Notes under the pieces: model-generated
The model's input: only the letters and a program-made list of their open reading frames with translations
Told to the model about the DNA's origin: nothing
Database searches by the model: none
Made by a program: the position numbers and the translations under genes
Source: Streptomyces dengpaensis
Lineage (GTDB): Bacteria; Actinomycetota; Actinomycetes; Streptomycetales; Streptomycetaceae
Direction of reading: 5' to 3'
Length of the DNA stretch: 64,000 bases
Assembly (NCBI RefSeq): GCF_002946835.1
Contig: NZ_CP026652.1
Location: 3,720,001-3,784,000 of the forward strand
Shown here: one piece after another, positions 45,271-57,530 of the stretch
Numbering within the stretch: position 1 is the first letter of the stretch
Layout: each line of letters begins with the position of its first letter

Positions 45271-46265
45271 GCAGTCGATGGGCAGCGAGGGCGGGTTGTC
45301 GCCGGGGTGAGTGGCTCGATAGGGAGTCTGGCGGCGCTGCACCGATCCGCGTACGAGGCCCGGCGTACTCGCGCCGAGCTGCTGGCCGTACTCGCCTGGC
45401 AGCCGCCCGGCGGTGACGCCGGCCAGCGGCGCGCGAGCTGTCCGTCTCCGGTGCTCGACTTCCGCCGGGAGGCCGGCGAGCGGCTGCTCCACGCTCTGCG
45501 GACCGCCTTCGGTGACGCGGGGCCCGGGGTTCCGTTTCAGGGGCTGGTCGTACGGGGGCCGGCGGGGCGCGCGCTGGTGGAGACGGCCGATCGGGACGCT
45601 GACCTGCTGGTGGTCGGCGCGGGGCGTCGCGGACGGGTGGTCGGACTGCTGGCCCGGATCAGGGACCAGCACGGCGTCACCCTCCCCGAGCTGAACATCG
45701 GCGGCGGCCACTCCATCGCCTATCGGCCCGGCGAGGAGAGCATGGACGTCTCCGCCCTCGCCGGGCGGGTCCGCGCCGAGCTGGAGGACGGCTGCGCCCG
45801 TGCCGAACTGCACGTGCCCCAGCTCGTCATCGAGCCCGGCCGGGCGGTCGCCGGTCCCGCCGGAGTCGCCGTCTACCGGGTCCTCGCCGTCAAGCGCACC
45901 GGCGAGCACACCTTCGTCGCCGTCGACGGCGGCATGAGCGACAACCCGAGGCCCGCGCTGTACGGGGTGCGGTACGCGCCCCGGCTCATCGGCCGCCGCT
46001 CCTCCGCGCCGCCCCGCGCAGTCACCGTCGTGGGCTGGCACTGCGAGGCGGGCGACGTCCTGGCGGACGACGTGGCGCTCCCGGGTGCGTACGCCCCGGG
46101 GACCTGCTCGCCGTCCCGGCAGCCGGTGCCTATCAGCTGTCCATGGCCTCCGGTTACAACCTGGTCGGCCGGCCTCCGGTCGTCGCGGTGGCCGACGGCA
46201 TCGCGCGTGTCCTCGTACGCCGTGAATCGCTGGACGACATGAGCCGCCGGGACGTCGGGCTGTAG
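45271..46265 (+). pseudogene. Chimeric remnant: UspA-like head fused to LysA tail
   Basis: The first about 120 codons are a universal-stress domain missing its last strand (GSIGSLAALHRSAYEARRT; VVRGPAGRALVETADRDADL; VVGAGRRGR). At about 45642 the frame switches to the C-terminal half of diaminopimelate decarboxylase: LNIGGGHSIAYRPGEE, FVAVDGGMSDNPRPALYG, GWHCEAGDVLADDV. Near 46089 the frame breaks by one base; the correct frame continues as GDLLAVPAAGAYQLSMASGY and ends RRDVGL at 46265. The longest single ORF (45307-46242) thus ends in a shadow tail. Confidence 0.85.
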
Positions 46266-46931
46266 CCGTGTCCCCGGCCGCGCCTCACAGGTTCGGCACC
46301 AACTCGCTTGCAGGGCATGGACCTTCGCCGGATCGCCGTGCACGGCGATCCGGCGGCGACCTCGCGGCCGGGGGGCGCGAGCGGCCGTCAGCAACGCGGC
46401 GATGGCCGGCGTCTCCGGCAGCGCGGCGAGCCCTTCGAGACTCGTCAGGTGCCGCCGCTCGCCCTTCCCCGGCCGCAACGGGACTCTCGGCCGCAGCTCG
46501 CGGCGGGCCAGACCGTACGCCACCGGGGACCGCGCGGTGCAAAGAGGGCAGGGGGGAGAGGCCAGGGGGCAGCGGGAAGGCGGATCAGCGCGGGGCCCAG
46601 TGTGGCCGTCCCCCCGCCACGCCGGGGGGTCAAGGACGCGCCAGGAACAGCACATGCGCGCACTCGTGTTGCGACCGAAAGGGTTATGCGTAGAGGGGGC
46701 TACGAGGCTTGATGGGGCCCCAGAATCGGGGAGAAAGGCCAGGTCAGGGCGGTCCGGGTCGCTTCTGACGGGCCATGAGGGGCTGAGCGGGCGTTAGCTC
46801 GGACGTCCGCCAGGTGAGCGCCTCGAGTGGTGGGCCGCGCGCAACGGCCTGACGGTGGATCACGTCGGGGTCGGGTTCCTCACACGCTGACACGGTGTCA
46901 GCTGCCTGGCTGCGACGGAAGGATTCCGAAG
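46266..46931. other. Unassigned DNA before the surface-protein gene
   Basis: About 666 bp with several open frames on both strands but none I can support. A minus-strand stretch (about 46300-46560, including LTSLEGLAALPETPAIAALL) has some protein-like character and may be a further gene remnant. The leader of the surface-protein gene lies at the right end. Confidence 0.4.
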
Positions 46932-48473
<1,542 letters not shown>

Positions 48474-48673
48474 CCGATGTCCGACAACGGCATAGACGAC
48501 ATAGGTGACATAGCAGACCGGGCCGCCACTTGCGCGCATGATGGCGGCCCGGCTGGTCCCCTTCTTTCCGCCTGACCCGTCCTGACCTGCCCTTACCTCT
48601 CTTCCTTCTCGTCTCTCTTCTCATCTCTCTCTTTTGTTCGATCTGCTGCCGTGTCCTAGTGAGGTGGTGCCCG

Positions 48674-49375
48674 ATGGCAGCGAAGCCGTCCTCCCCTGCC
48701 GACAACGAATCCGTGCCGCCCGCCCGGGGTTCTCACTCCGGCCTGCCCTACGTGCTGTGGGGCATCGCGCTTGTGGTCCTGGCGCTGAACTTCATCGGCG
48801 GCGGTAATGAAAAGCCGCCCAACGACGACCCCCTCCCGCCGCGTACCGTGGCGGCGCCCGCGCCGCCATCGACGACGAAGGCGAAGTCGAAGTCGACCCC
48901 CCAGCCGGCCGAAGAGAAGCACCTGCCGCGCGCCAAGCCGACGCGTCTGCTGATCCCGCAGATCGGCGTCGATGCCCCCTTCATCGCCCTCGCCACCGAC
49001 AAAACGGGCAAGCTCGAGGCTCCGCCCGCCGAGGACACGAATCTGGTCGGCTGGCACGCCGAGGGCGCGTCCCCCGGGGAGCTGGGGACCTCGCTCATCG
49101 CCGGGCACGTGGACACGACGACGTCCCCGGCCGTGTTCGCCAAGCTCAGCTGGCTGGAGAAGGGCGACGAGTTCGCCGTGGAAAGGGCCGACGGACGCAT
49201 GGCCGAGTTCGTGGTCGACGACGTCGAGAGGTTCGCGAAGAACGCCTTCCCCGACGAGTACGTGTACGCCGACACCCGCGACGCCCAGGTCCGGCTGATC
49301 ACCTGCGCCGGTGCCTACGACCGTACCGTCATGGACTACACCGAGAACCTGGTCGTCTTCGCCCACCTCTTGTGA
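48674..49375 (+). CDS. Class F sortase
   Basis: A 233-residue membrane sortase. A short cytoplasmic head, one helix (VLWGIALVVLALNFIG), a Pro/Lys-rich spacer and the catalytic domain with His in IAGHVDTT, Cys in LITCAGAYD and Arg just after (DRTVMDY). ATG 48674 with GAGGTGG is preferred to GTG 48659. By position its substrate should be the repetitive protein 200 bp upstream. Confidence 0.92.
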   Translation: MAAKPSSPADNESVPPARGSHSGLPYVLWGIALVVLALNFIGGGNEKPPNDDPLPPRTVAAPAPPSTTKAKSKSTPQPAEEKHLPRAKPTRLLIPQIGVDAPFIALATDKTGKLEAPPAEDTNLVGWHAEGASPGELGTSLIAGHVDTTTSPAVFAKLSWLEKGDEFAVERADGRMAEFVVDDVERFAKNAFPDEYVYADTRDAQVRLITCAGAYDRTVMDYTENLVVFAHLL

Positions 49376-49390
49376 ACCACCGGTGGCCCC

Positions 49391-49525
49391 TCACCGCACA
49401 CTCAGGTCGAACCACACCGCCTTACCCTCCGGGTAGGGCGGTGCTTCGTGCCCGACGGCGACCGGGGCCGTGCCCCAGCGGCCGTCCGTCAGGGCGTCCG
49501 CAAGCGCAGCCCCCGGCACCGCGCC
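49391..49525 (-). pseudogene. C-terminal remnant of an RsbW-like ATP-binding protein
   Basis: The minus strand encodes ADALTDGRWGTAPVAVGHEA then PPYPEGKAVWFDLSVR and a stop, a typical end of Streptomyces anti-sigma-type ATP-binding proteins. Upstream the frame runs into the kdpD 3' end, so only about 43 codons remain. Confidence 0.6.
49415..49443. terminator. Hairpin between convergent sortase and kdpD
   Basis: CACCGCCTTACCC and GGGTAGGGCGGTG pair with one mismatch around a 3-nt loop. It lies 40 bp after the sortase stop, within the ATP-binding-protein remnant. Confidence 0.6.
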
Positions 49526-52066
49526 TCAACTGACCGGCGCCGCCGGCAGATCCGTGTGTTCCGGGTGAAGGCTCGCCGCCGTCCGGACCGTGAGGACCAT
49601 GGTGAGTCCGCCGCCGGGGGTGTCCTCGGCGTTGAGGGTGCCGCCCATCGCCTCGGCGAAGCCGCGGGCGACCGCGAGGCCAAGGCCTACGCCCGCGCCG
49701 CGCGGGGAGTCGCCGTGGCGCTGGAAGGGGGCGAAGATGCGTTCCTTGGCCTCGTCGGGGACGCCGGGGCCGCGGTCCACCACGCGCACTTCCACGCGGT
49801 CGGCGAGGGCGCTCGCGGAGACCAGGACCGGTTCACCCGCCGGGCTGTACTTGACCGCGTTCTCCACGACGTTGGCGACCGCGCGCTCCAGCAGTCCGGG
49901 GTCCACGACGACGATCGGCAGGGTCTCGGGGATGTCCAGCCCGACGCTGTTCTCGGGGACGCCGCCGAGTGCCATCGGGACCACCTCGTCGAGGTCGATC
50001 TCGCGGATCAGCGGGGAGACCGTGCCGGTCTGGAGGCGGGACATGTCCAGCAGGTTGCCCACCAGGTGGTCGAGGCGGTCGGCCCCTTGCTCGATCGCTT
50101 CCAGGAGTTCCGCCTGATCCTCCACGGACCATTCCACGTCGTCGGAGCGGAGGGAGGAGACCGACGCCTTGATGCCGGCCAGCGGGGTGCGCAGGTCGTG
50201 GCTGACGGCGGCCAGCAGCGCCGTACGGATGCGGTTGCCCTCGGCGAGGTCGCGGGCCTGGTCGGCCTCGTGCTGGAGGCGTTGGCGGTCCAGCACGACC
50301 GCCGCCTGGGCGGCGAAGGCGGCCAGCACCCGGCGGTCCGAGGCCGGCAGCACCCGGCCCGAGAGCGCCAGCGCCATGTGGTCGCCCACCGGCATGTCGA
50401 CGTCCGCGTCCTCGGGGCGCACGCAGGGCCGCGGGCCCACACTGCCCGCGCAGGTCCACGGATCGACGTCGCTCTCGCGCTCCAGCAGCGCGACCGACTC
50501 CATCCCGAAGGTCTCCCGCACCCGCTCCAGCAGGGCTTCGAGGCTGGTCTCGCCGCGCAGCACGCTGCCCGCCAGAAAGGAGAGGATCTCCGACTCCGAG
50601 CGCAGCCGCGCCGCCTGATGGGTGCGGCGGGCCGCCAGGTCCACCACCGACGCCACGGACACGGCGACGCCGACGAAGATCACGAGGGCGACGATGTTCT
50701 TGGGGTCCGCGATCGTGAGCCGGTGCAGCGGCGGCGTGTAGTAGTAGTTCAGGAGCAGGGAGCCGAAGGCCGCCGAGGCGAGGGCCGGATAGAGGCCGCC
50801 GAGCAGCGCCGCCGCCACCGTCACCGTCAGGAACAGCAGCATGTCGTTGGCGAGGCCGAGATCGGGCCCGCTGCTCAGCAGCAGGGTGAGCAGCGGCGGA
50901 CCGGCGACACCGGTAAGCCAGCCCCAGATGAGCCGGGCGCGGCCGAGTTGGCTGCGCGGGACGGTGGCCAGGCCCCGCCCCTTGCCCGCCTCGTCGTGGG
51001 TGACGATGTGGACGTCGAGGTCGGGCCCCGACTCCCGGGCCACCGTGGCGCCGACGCCCGGCCCGAAGACGTACTGCCAGGTCTTGCGGCGCGAGGAGCC
51101 GAGCACGATCTGGGTGGCGTTGACGCCCCGCGCGAAGTCCAGGAGGGCGACGGGTATGTCGTCCCCGACGACGTGGTGGAAGGTTCCGCCCAGATCCTCG
51201 ACAAGCGTGCGCTGGACGGCGAGTTCCTTGGGCGAGGCGGAGGTCAGCCCGTCACTGCGGGAGATGTAGACCGCCATGACCTCGCCGCCCGCGCCCTTCT
51301 CCGCGAGGCGGGCGGCGCGGCGGATGAGCGTACGGCCCTCGGGACCGCCCGTCAGCCCGACGACGATCCGCTCCCTGGAACCCCAGATCTTCGAGACCCG
51401 GTGCTCACTGCGGTACTCGGTGAGGTACTCATCGACCCGGTCGGCGACCCAGAGCAGCGCCAGCTCCCGCAGCGCGGTCAGATTCCCGGGCCGGAAGTAA
51501 TTGGACAAGGCCGCATCGACCTTGTCGGACTTGTAGATGTTGCCGTGCGCCATCCGCCGCCGCAGCGCCTGCGGCGACATGTCGACCAGCTCGATCTGGT
51601 CCGCCCGGCGCACCACCTCGTCCGGCACCGTCTCCCGCTGCCGCACACCCGTTATCGACTCCACGACATCACCCAGCGACTCCAGGTGCTGGATGTTGAC
51701 CGTGGAGATCACATCGATCCCGGCAGCGAGCAGCTCCTCGACATCCTGCCAGCGCTTGTCGTTGCGGGAGCCCGGGATGTTGGTGTGCGCGAGCTCGTCC
51801 ACCACGGCGACGGCCGGGGCACGCCCGAGCACGGCGTCCACATCCATCTCGGTGAACACCGAGCCCCGGTACTCCAGCTCCTTGCGCGCCACCTGCTCCA
51901 GGCCGTGCAGCATCACCTCGGTGCGCGCCCGGCTGTGGTGCTCCACGAACGCCACCACACAGTCCGTGCCCCGCTCGACACGACGATGCGCCTCGGAGAG
52001 CATCGCGTACGTCTTGCCGACGCCCGGAGCCGCGCCCAGGTAGATCCGGAGTTTGCCGCGTCCCAT
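49526..52066 (-). CDS. kdpD: Potassium sensor kinase KdpD
   Basis: An 846-residue sensor. N-terminal KdpD domain with Walker-like GAAPGVGKT and DELAHTNIPGSRNDKRW; then a Usp-like domain (IVVGLTGGPEGRTLIRRAAR), four membrane helices (about 400-500), a GAF-like part and the kinase core with the phosphorylated His in AAVSHDLRTPLAG and ATP-binding motifs VENAVKYSP and GVGLGLAVARGF. With KdpE it controls kdpFABC in response to potassium limitation. It lies 16 bp after kdpE. Confidence 0.97.
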   Translation of the reverse strand: MGRGKLRIYLGAAPGVGKTYAMLSEAHRRVERGTDCVVAFVEHHSRARTEVMLHGLEQVARKELEYRGSVFTEMDVDAVLGRAPAVAVVDELAHTNIPGSRNDKRWQDVEELLAAGIDVISTVNIQHLESLGDVVESITGVRQRETVPDEVVRRADQIELVDMSPQALRRRMAHGNIYKSDKVDAALSNYFRPGNLTALRELALLWVADRVDEYLTEYRSEHRVSKIWGSRERIVVGLTGGPEGRTLIRRAARLAEKGAGGEVMAVYISRSDGLTSASPKELAVQRTLVEDLGGTFHHVVGDDIPVALLDFARGVNATQIVLGSSRRKTWQYVFGPGVGATVARESGPDLDVHIVTHDEAGKGRGLATVPRSQLGRARLIWGWLTGVAGPPLLTLLLSSGPDLGLANDMLLFLTVTVAAALLGGLYPALASAAFGSLLLNYYYTPPLHRLTIADPKNIVALVIFVGVAVSVASVVDLAARRTHQAARLRSESEILSFLAGSVLRGETSLEALLERVRETFGMESVALLERESDVDPWTCAGSVGPRPCVRPEDADVDMPVGDHMALALSGRVLPASDRRVLAAFAAQAAVVLDRQRLQHEADQARDLAEGNRIRTALLAAVSHDLRTPLAGIKASVSSLRSDDVEWSVEDQAELLEAIEQGADRLDHLVGNLLDMSRLQTGTVSPLIREIDLDEVVPMALGGVPENSVGLDIPETLPIVVVDPGLLERAVANVVENAVKYSPAGEPVLVSASALADRVEVRVVDRGPGVPDEAKERIFAPFQRHGDSPRGAGVGLGLAVARGFAEAMGGTLNAEDTPGGGLTMVLTVRTAASLHPEHTDLPAAPVS

Positions 52067-52082
52067 GGTGTTTCCCGGCCCT

Positions 52083-52766
52083 TTATGCCTCGAAGCGGTA
52101 GCCCATGCCGGGCTCGGTGATCAGATAGCGGGGATGGGAGGGGTCAGCCTCCAGTTTGCGCCGGAGCTGCGCCATGTAGACGCGCAGGTAGTTGGTCTTG
52201 TTTTTGTACGAGACTCCCCACACCTCCTGGAGGAGTTGACGCTGCGTCACCAGCCGCCCCGGGTTGCAGACCAGGATCTCCAGCAGATGCCACTCGGTGG
52301 GGGTGAGGCGGATATCGCGGCCGTCGCGGCTGGCCTTCTTGGCGGCCAGGTCGACGGTGAACTCGTCCGTGGTGACCACGACGGTCTCCGGGGCGAGCGC
52401 CACCGTCTCGTTACGGCGTACGGCGGCGCGCAGCCGGGCGAGCAGTTCGTCCATGCTGAACGGCTTGGTCATGTAGTCGTCCGCGCCCGCGTCGAGCGCG
52501 GCGACCTTCTCGTCGGAGGCCCGGCGCGCGGACAGCACCAGGATCGGTACGCGGGTCCAGCCGCGCAGGGCCTTGATGACGTCCGTGCCGTCCATGTCGG
52601 GCAGCCCCAGGTCGAGGACGACCACATCGGGCTGGCGCGCCGCGGCGATCCGCAGCGCCGTGGCGCCGTCGGGGGCGGCGTCGACCCCGTACCCGCGCGC
52701 CTGCATGTTGATCACGAGCGCCCGTACGAGCTGTGGATCGTCCTCCACCACCAGCACGCGGGTCAT
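52083..52766 (-). CDS. kdpE: Response regulator KdpE
   Basis: A 227-residue OmpR/PhoB-type regulator. Receiver domain: VLVVEDDPQLV acid pocket, phospho-Asp in VVVLDLGLPDMDG, then SARRASDEKVAALDAGADDY; C-terminal winged helix ending LITEPGMGYRFEA. ATG 52766 is chosen with AGGAAAGG upstream; the frame runs open to 52856 without coding sense. A strong hairpin 108 bp upstream of its start separates it from kdpC. Confidence 0.96.
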   Translation of the reverse strand: MTRVLVVEDDPQLVRALVINMQARGYGVDAAPDGATALRIAAARQPDVVVLDLGLPDMDGTDVIKALRGWTRVPILVLSARRASDEKVAALDAGADDYMTKPFSMDELLARLRAAVRRNETVALAPETVVVTTDEFTVDLAAKKASRDGRDIRLTPTEWHLLEILVCNPGRLVTQRQLLQEVWGVSYKNKTNYLRVYMAQLRRKLEADPSHPRYLITEPGMGYRFEA

Positions 52767-52873
52767 CGGTGTGGGCCTTTCCTGTCGCAGAGAGGGGTGT
52801 ACGGCGGACTCTCCGGATCGTGCGGAGCGTTGCGGGGAGGCCTGGTCGGTGGGCAATGTCCCCCACGGGAGCG

Positions 52874-52915
52874 GGAGTTGACGGTTCCGGGAGGTCTCCC
52901 GGAACCGTCAACTCC
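52874..52915 (-). terminator. Strong hairpin between kdpC and kdpE
   Basis: A perfect 19-bp inverted repeat (arm GGAGTTGACGGTTCCGGGA) with a 4-nt loop starts 21 bp after the kdpC stop. It is the strongest hairpin seen in the kdp region and should end the structural transcript. Confidence 0.85.
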
Positions 52916-52936
52916 TGCGTGGTGCGTGTCAGCCCA

Positions 52937-53605
52937 TCAGCTCTTCGCCACGAGTTCCTTGAGCGCGATGTTGAGTTCGAGGACGTTGACGCGGGGCTCG
53001 CCCATGAAGCCGAGGGTGCGGCCCTGGGAGTGCTCGTCGACCAGCTTCCGCACCTGGGCGACGGACACGTTGTTCCTGGCCGCGACCCGGTGGACCTGGA
53101 TGTCGGCGTACTCCGGGGAGATGTCCGGGTCGAGGCCGGAGCCGGAGGACGTCACCGCCTCGGCGGGTACGTCGGAGGGCTTGACCGTGTAGCCGTTCAC
53201 CGAGTTGTCCTTGATGACGGCCTTCTTGGCGGCGGTCACCCAGTCGATCAGGTCCTTGTTGTCGCCGGAACGGTTGGTGGCGCCGGACAGGATCAGCTTG
53301 TACTGCGTGTTGACCGAGTTCGTGCCCAGGCCGTTCTGCGGGCGGCCCTGGAACCACTTCAGGTCGGGCTCAGGGGTCTCCTGGCCCTTCTTCAGCGGCA
53401 GGTTGTAGGACTGGCCGATCAGCGAGGAGCCGACGACCTTTCCGTCCGCCTTGATCTCCGAGCCGTTCGCCTGGTCGGAGAAGAGTCCCTGGGCAACGCC
53501 TGTGATGGCCAGCGGATAGATGACACCTGTGACCACAGTCAACACGAGAAGCGCTCGCAGGCCGGCCCAGAGCAACCGGGCCGTGTTCGTAACCGAGTTG
53601 TTCAT
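52937..53605 (-). CDS. kdpC: Potassium-transporting ATPase KdpC
   Basis: A 222-residue KdpC. One N-terminal membrane helix (ALLVLTVVTGVIYPLAITGV) and an outside domain with SSLIGQSYNLPLKKGQ-like text, SSGSGLDPDISPEYADIQVHR and VNVLELNIALKEL. It stabilises the Kdp complex and affects potassium affinity. ATG 53605, 6 bp after kdpB. Confidence 0.96.
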   Translation of the reverse strand: MNNSVTNTARLLWAGLRALLVLTVVTGVIYPLAITGVAQGLFSDQANGSEIKADGKVVGSSLIGQSYNLPLKKGQETPEPDLKWFQGRPQNGLGTNSVNTQYKLILSGATNRSGDNKDLIDWVTAAKKAVIKDNSVNGYTVKPSDVPAEAVTSSGSGLDPDISPEYADIQVHRVAARNNVSVAQVRKLVDEHSQGRTLGFMGEPRVNVLELNIALKELVAKS

Positions 53606-53611
53606 AGCCGA

Positions 53612-55756
53612 TCAGCCGATTCCGGGGATGAGGGAGATGAGCAGGTCGATGATCTTGATGCCGATGAAGGGCGCGATCAGGCCGCCGAGACCGTAGATCC
53701 CGAGGTTGCGCCGCAGCATCTTGTCGGCGCTGACCGGCCGGTACTGCACACCCCGCAGGGCGAGCGGCACCAGCGCGATGATGATCAGCGCGTTGAAGAT
53801 GACCGCCGACAGGATCGCGGAGTCGGGCGAGGACAGGTGCATGATGTTGAGCTTGTCCAGGCCCGGGTAGACCGCCGCGAACAGCGCCGGGATGATCGCG
53901 AAGTACTTCGCGACGTCGTTGGCGATGGAGAACGTCGTCAGCGCGCCCCGGGTGATCAGCAGCTGCTTGCCGATCTCCACGATCTCGATGAGCTTGGTGG
54001 GGTTGGAGTCCAGGTCCACCATGTTCCCGGCCTCCTTGGCGGCCGAGGTACCGGTGTTCATGGCCACACCCACGTCGGCCTGGGCCAGCGCCGGCGCGTC
54101 GTTCGTGCCGTCACCGGTCATCGCGACGAGCTTGCCGCCCGCCTGCTCGCGCTTGATGAGCGCCATCTTGTCCTCGGGAGTGGCCTCCGCGAGGAAGTCG
54201 TCAACGCCCGCCTCCTCGGCGATCGCCTTGGCCGTCAGCGGGTTGTCACCCGTGATCATGACGGTCTTGATGCCCATGCGGCGCAGCTCTTCGAACCGCT
54301 CGCGCATGCCGTCCTTGACGACGTCCTTGAGGTGGATGACGCCCAGGACACGGGCGCCTTCCGCGTCCTCGACGGCAACGAGCAGCGGGGTGCCGCCCGC
54401 CTCGGAGATCCGGTTGGCGAGGGTGCCGGCGTCCTCGGAGAGGGTACCGCCCTGCTCCTTGACCCAGGTGATGACCGAACCGGCCGCACCCTTGCGGATC
54501 TTCCTGCCGTCCACGTCCACACCCGACATACGGGTCTGGGCGGTGAAGGCGATCCACTCCGCGTGCACCAGCTCGCCCTGGTGCCGCTCGCGCAGCCCGT
54601 ACTGCTCCTTCGCCAGGACGACGATGGAACGGCCCTCGGGGGTCTCGTCGGCCAGCGACGACAGCTGCGCGGCGTTGGCGACCTCGGCCTCGGTGGTGCC
54701 CATGACGGGCACGAACTCGGAGGCCTGGCGGTTGCCGAGGGTGATGGTGCCGGTCTTGTCGAGGAGGAGGGTCGACACGTCGCCCGCCGCCTCGACTGCC
54801 CTGCCGGACATGGCGAGTACGTTCCTCTGCACCAGCCGGTCCATGCCCGCGATACCGATCGCGGAGAGCAGGGCGCCGATGGTGGTCGGGATCAGGCAGA
54901 CCAGGAGGGCCACCAGGACGACCATCGTGAGGTGCGTGCCGGCGTAGTCCGCGAACGGCGGCAGGGTCGCGACCGCGAGCAGGAAGACGATCGTGAGCGA
55001 CGCGAGCAGGATGTTCAGCGCGATCTCGTTGGGCGTCTTCTGCCGGGCCGCGCCCTCGACGAGGGCGATCATCCGGTCGATGAAGGTCTCGCCCGGCTTC
55101 GTCGTGATCTTGATGACGATGCGGTCGGAGAGGACCTTCGTACCGCCGGTGACGGCCGAGCGGTCGCCGCCGGACTCACGGATGACCGGGGCCGACTCGC
55201 CGGTGATGGCCGACTCGTCGACGCTGGCCACACCCTCGACGACGTCACCGTCGCCGGGGATGATGTCGCCCGCCTCGCAGACGACCAGGTCGCCGACGCG
55301 CAGCTCGGTGCCGGGGATCTGCACTTCGTTCTTGCCGGGCTCGCCGTTCTTGGCCAGCCGGCGCGCCACGGTGTCGGTCTTGGCCTTGCGCAGGGTGTCC
55401 GCCTGCGCCTTGCCGCGGCCCTCGGCCACGGCCTCCGCGAGGTTCGCGAAGATCACCGTCAGCCACAGCCAGGCGCTGATCGCCCAGCCGAACCAGTCGC
55501 CCGGGTCCTTGAAGGCGAAGACCGTCGTCAGCACCGAGCCGACGAGGACCACGAACATCACGGGGGACTTGATCATCACCCGCGGGTCGAGCTTGCGGAA
55601 GGCGTCCGGCAGCGACTTCAGCAGCTGCTTCGGGTCGAACAGGCCGGCGCCGACCTTGCCTTCGTCCTTGTGGCCGGTCGGCACATCGCTGTGCGGGGCC
55701 CGGGTCGGAGTGGCTGTGGACATCGAGTCCTCTTGCTTCTCTGTACGAGTGGTCAT
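53612..55756 (-). CDS. kdpB: Potassium-transporting P-type ATPase KdpB
   Basis: A 714-residue P-type ATPase subunit. The phosphorylated Asp is in [12 protein letters not shown]; the actuator loop is [14 protein letters not shown] and the hinge [21 protein letters not shown] 55756 overlaps the kdpA stop (ATGA). It hydrolyses ATP to drive potassium through KdpA. Confidence 0.98.
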   Translation of the reverse strand: MTTRTEKQEDSMSTATPTRAPHSDVPTGHKDEGKVGAGLFDPKQLLKSLPDAFRKLDPRVMIKSPVMFVVLVGSVLTTVFAFKDPGDWFGWAISAWLWLTVIFANLAEAVAEGRGKAQADTLRKAKTDTVARRLAKNGEPGKNEVQIPGTELRVGDLVVCEAGDIIPGDGDVVEGVASVDESAITGESAPVIRESGGDRSAVTGGTKVLSDRIVIKITTKPGETFIDRMIALVEGAARQKTPNEIALNILLASLTIVFLLAVATLPPFADYAGTHLTMVVLVALLVCLIPTTIGALLSAIGIAGMDRLVQRNVLAMSGRAVEAAGDVSTLLLDKTGTITLGNRQASEFVPVMGTTEAEVANAAQLSSLADETPEGRSIVVLAKEQYGLRERHQGELVHAEWIAFTAQTRMSGVDVDGRKIRKGAAGSVITWVKEQGGTLSEDAGTLANRISEAGGTPLLVAVEDAEGARVLGVIHLKDVVKDGMRERFEELRRMGIKTVMITGDNPLTAKAIAEEAGVDDFLAEATPEDKMALIKREQAGGKLVAMTGDGTNDAPALAQADVGVAMNTGTSAAKEAGNMVDLDSNPTKLIEIVEIGKQLLITRGALTTFSIANDVAKYFAIIPALFAAVYPGLDKLNIMHLSSPDSAILSAVIFNALIIIALVPLALRGVQYRPVSADKMLRRNLGIYGLGGLIAPFIGIKIIDLLISLIPGIG

Positions 55757-57432
55757 GACGCCAGCCCCTCGGCCAGCGGACCCAGCGCCAGGGCCGGGAA
55801 GTAGGTCAGACCGGTGATGATCAGGATCGTGCCGACGAGGAGGCCGGTGAACAGCGGCTTCTCCGTGCGCAGGGTGCCCGCCGTTGCCGGGACCGGCCTC
55901 TGCTCGGCGAGCGAGCCGGCCAGCGCGAGGACGAACACCATCGGCAGGAAGCGGCCGAGCATCATCGCGATACCGATGGTGGTGTTGAACCACTGCGTGT
56001 CGGCGTTCAGACCGGCGAAGGCCGAGCCGTTGTTGTTGGCGCCCGAGGTGTAGGCGTACAGGATCTCGGAGAAGCCGTGCGCGCCACTGTTCGTCATCGA
56101 GTTGCCCGGGGTGGGCAGCGCCATCGCGGCGGCGGTGAAGACGAGCACCAGCGCCGGGGTGATGAGGATGTAGCAGGCCGCGAACTTGATCTCGCGAGTG
56201 CCGATCTTCTTGCCCAGGTATTCAGGCGTACGGCCGACCATGAGCCCCGCGATGAACACCGCGATGATCGCCATGATCAGCACGCCGTAGAGGCCGGAGC
56301 CGACACCACCGGGCGCGATCTCGCCGAGCTGCATGCCCAGCATGGTGATGCCGCCGCCGAGACCGGTGAACGAGGAGTGGAAGGAGTCCACCGCGCCGGT
56401 CGAGGTGAGCGTGGTCGCCACGGCGAAGATGGACGACGCGCCGACGCCGAAGCGGCTCTCCTTGCCCTCCATCGCACCCCCGGCGATGTCGAACGCCGGG
56501 CCGTGATGGGAGAACTCGGTCCACATCATCAAGGCCGTGAAGCCGATCCAGATGGTGACCATCGTGGCGAGGATCGCGTAGCCCTGCTTCAGGCTGCCGA
56601 CCATGCGGCCGAAGGTGCGGGTCAGCGCGAAGGGGATGAGGAGGATCAGGAAGATCTCGAAGAGGTTCGTGAACGGGGTCGGGTTCTCGAAGGGGTGGGC
56701 ACTGTTGGCGTTGAAGTAACCGCCACCGTTGGTGCCGAGCTCCTTGATGGCCTCCTGCGAGGCGACCGCGCCACCGTTCCACTCCTGCGAGCCTCCCATG
56801 CTGTGCCCATTCAGGAATTGGCCGACCTCGTGGACGCCGGAGAAGTTCTGGATCGCACCGCAGGCGACCAGGACGATCGCGGCGACGACGGAGAGCGGCA
56901 GCAGGATGCGGACGACACCGCGCACCAGGTCGGACCAGAAGTTTCCGAGTTCACCAGTGCGCGAGCGTGCGAAGCCGCGCACGAGGGCTACGGCCACCGC
57001 GATGCCGACGGCGGCGGAGACGAAGTTCTGGACGGCCAGACCGGCGGTCTGCACGACGTGGCCCATGGCCTGCTCGCCGTAGTACGACTGCCAGTTGGTG
57101 TTCGTCACGAACGACGCGGCGGTGTTGAACGCCTGGTCCGGGTCGATCGCGGAGAAGCCGAGCGAGCCGGGCAGCACGCCCTGGATGCGCTGCAGCAGGT
57201 AGAGGAAGAGGACGCTGACGGCGGAGAAGGCAAGGACACCGCGCAGGTAGGCGGGCCAGCGCATCTGCGTGTTCGGGTTGGCGCCGATGCCCTTGTAGAT
57301 CCATTTCTCCACGCGCAGGTGCTTGTCGGAGGAGTAGACCTTGGCCATGTAGTCGCCGAGGGGACGGTAGGCGAGTGCCAGTGCGGCTATGAGCGCGAGC
57401 AGCTGGAGCACGCCGGCGAGGACGGAGCTCAT
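55753..57432 (-). CDS. kdpA: Potassium-binding subunit KdpA
   Basis: A 559-residue channel-like membrane subunit. Selectivity-filter-like loops are visible as [26 protein letters not shown] and [14 protein letters not shown] 57432 lies 8 bp after the KdpF stop. About ten helices. Confidence 0.97.
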   Translation of the reverse strand: MSSVLAGVLQLLALIAALALAYRPLGDYMAKVYSSDKHLRVEKWIYKGIGANPNTQMRWPAYLRGVLAFSAVSVLFLYLLQRIQGVLPGSLGFSAIDPDQAFNTAASFVTNTNWQSYYGEQAMGHVVQTAGLAVQNFVSAAVGIAVAVALVRGFARSRTGELGNFWSDLVRGVVRILLPLSVVAAIVLVACGAIQNFSGVHEVGQFLNGHSMGGSQEWNGGAVASQEAIKELGTNGGGYFNANSAHPFENPTPFTNLFEIFLILLIPFALTRTFGRMVGSLKQGYAILATMVTIWIGFTALMMWTEFSHHGPAFDIAGGAMEGKESRFGVGASSIFAVATTLTSTGAVDSFHSSFTGLGGGITMLGMQLGEIAPGGVGSGLYGVLIMAIIAVFIAGLMVGRTPEYLGKKIGTREIKFAACYILITPALVLVFTAAAMALPTPGNSMTNSGAHGFSEILYAYTSGANNNGSAFAGLNADTQWFNTTIGIAMMLGRFLPMVFVLALAGSLAEQRPVPATAGTLRTEKPLFTGLLVGTILIITGLTYFPALALGPLAEGLAS

Positions 57433-57440
57433 ATCAGGGC

Positions 57441-57530
57441 TCAGAACCTCTCCGGGAAAACGAGAGCAAGGACGAGATAGCCCAGCAGGGCGACGGCCAC
57501 GACGAGGCCGACGACGTTTTCGGCGGTCAC
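57441..57530 (-). CDS. kdpF: KdpF small subunit
   Basis: A 29-residue single-helix peptide, [20 protein letters not shown] then LALVFPERF, matching KdpF in size, position before kdpA and the LGYLVLAL core. GTG 57530 overlaps the stop of the preceding tiny ORF as GTGA. KdpF stabilises the Kdp complex. Confidence 0.9.
   Translation of the reverse strand: MTAENVVGLVVAVALLGYLVLALVFPERF

Noticed and set aside
46308..46797. Overlapping ORFs in the 46.3-46.8 kb gap
   Set aside because: Arg/Gly/Pro-rich in all frames without motifs; at best an old remnant.
49448..52120. 890-codon plus-strand ORF
   Set aside because: Antisense shadow of kdpD.
52733..55804. 1023-codon plus-strand ORF
   Set aside because: Antisense shadow of kdpC and kdpB.
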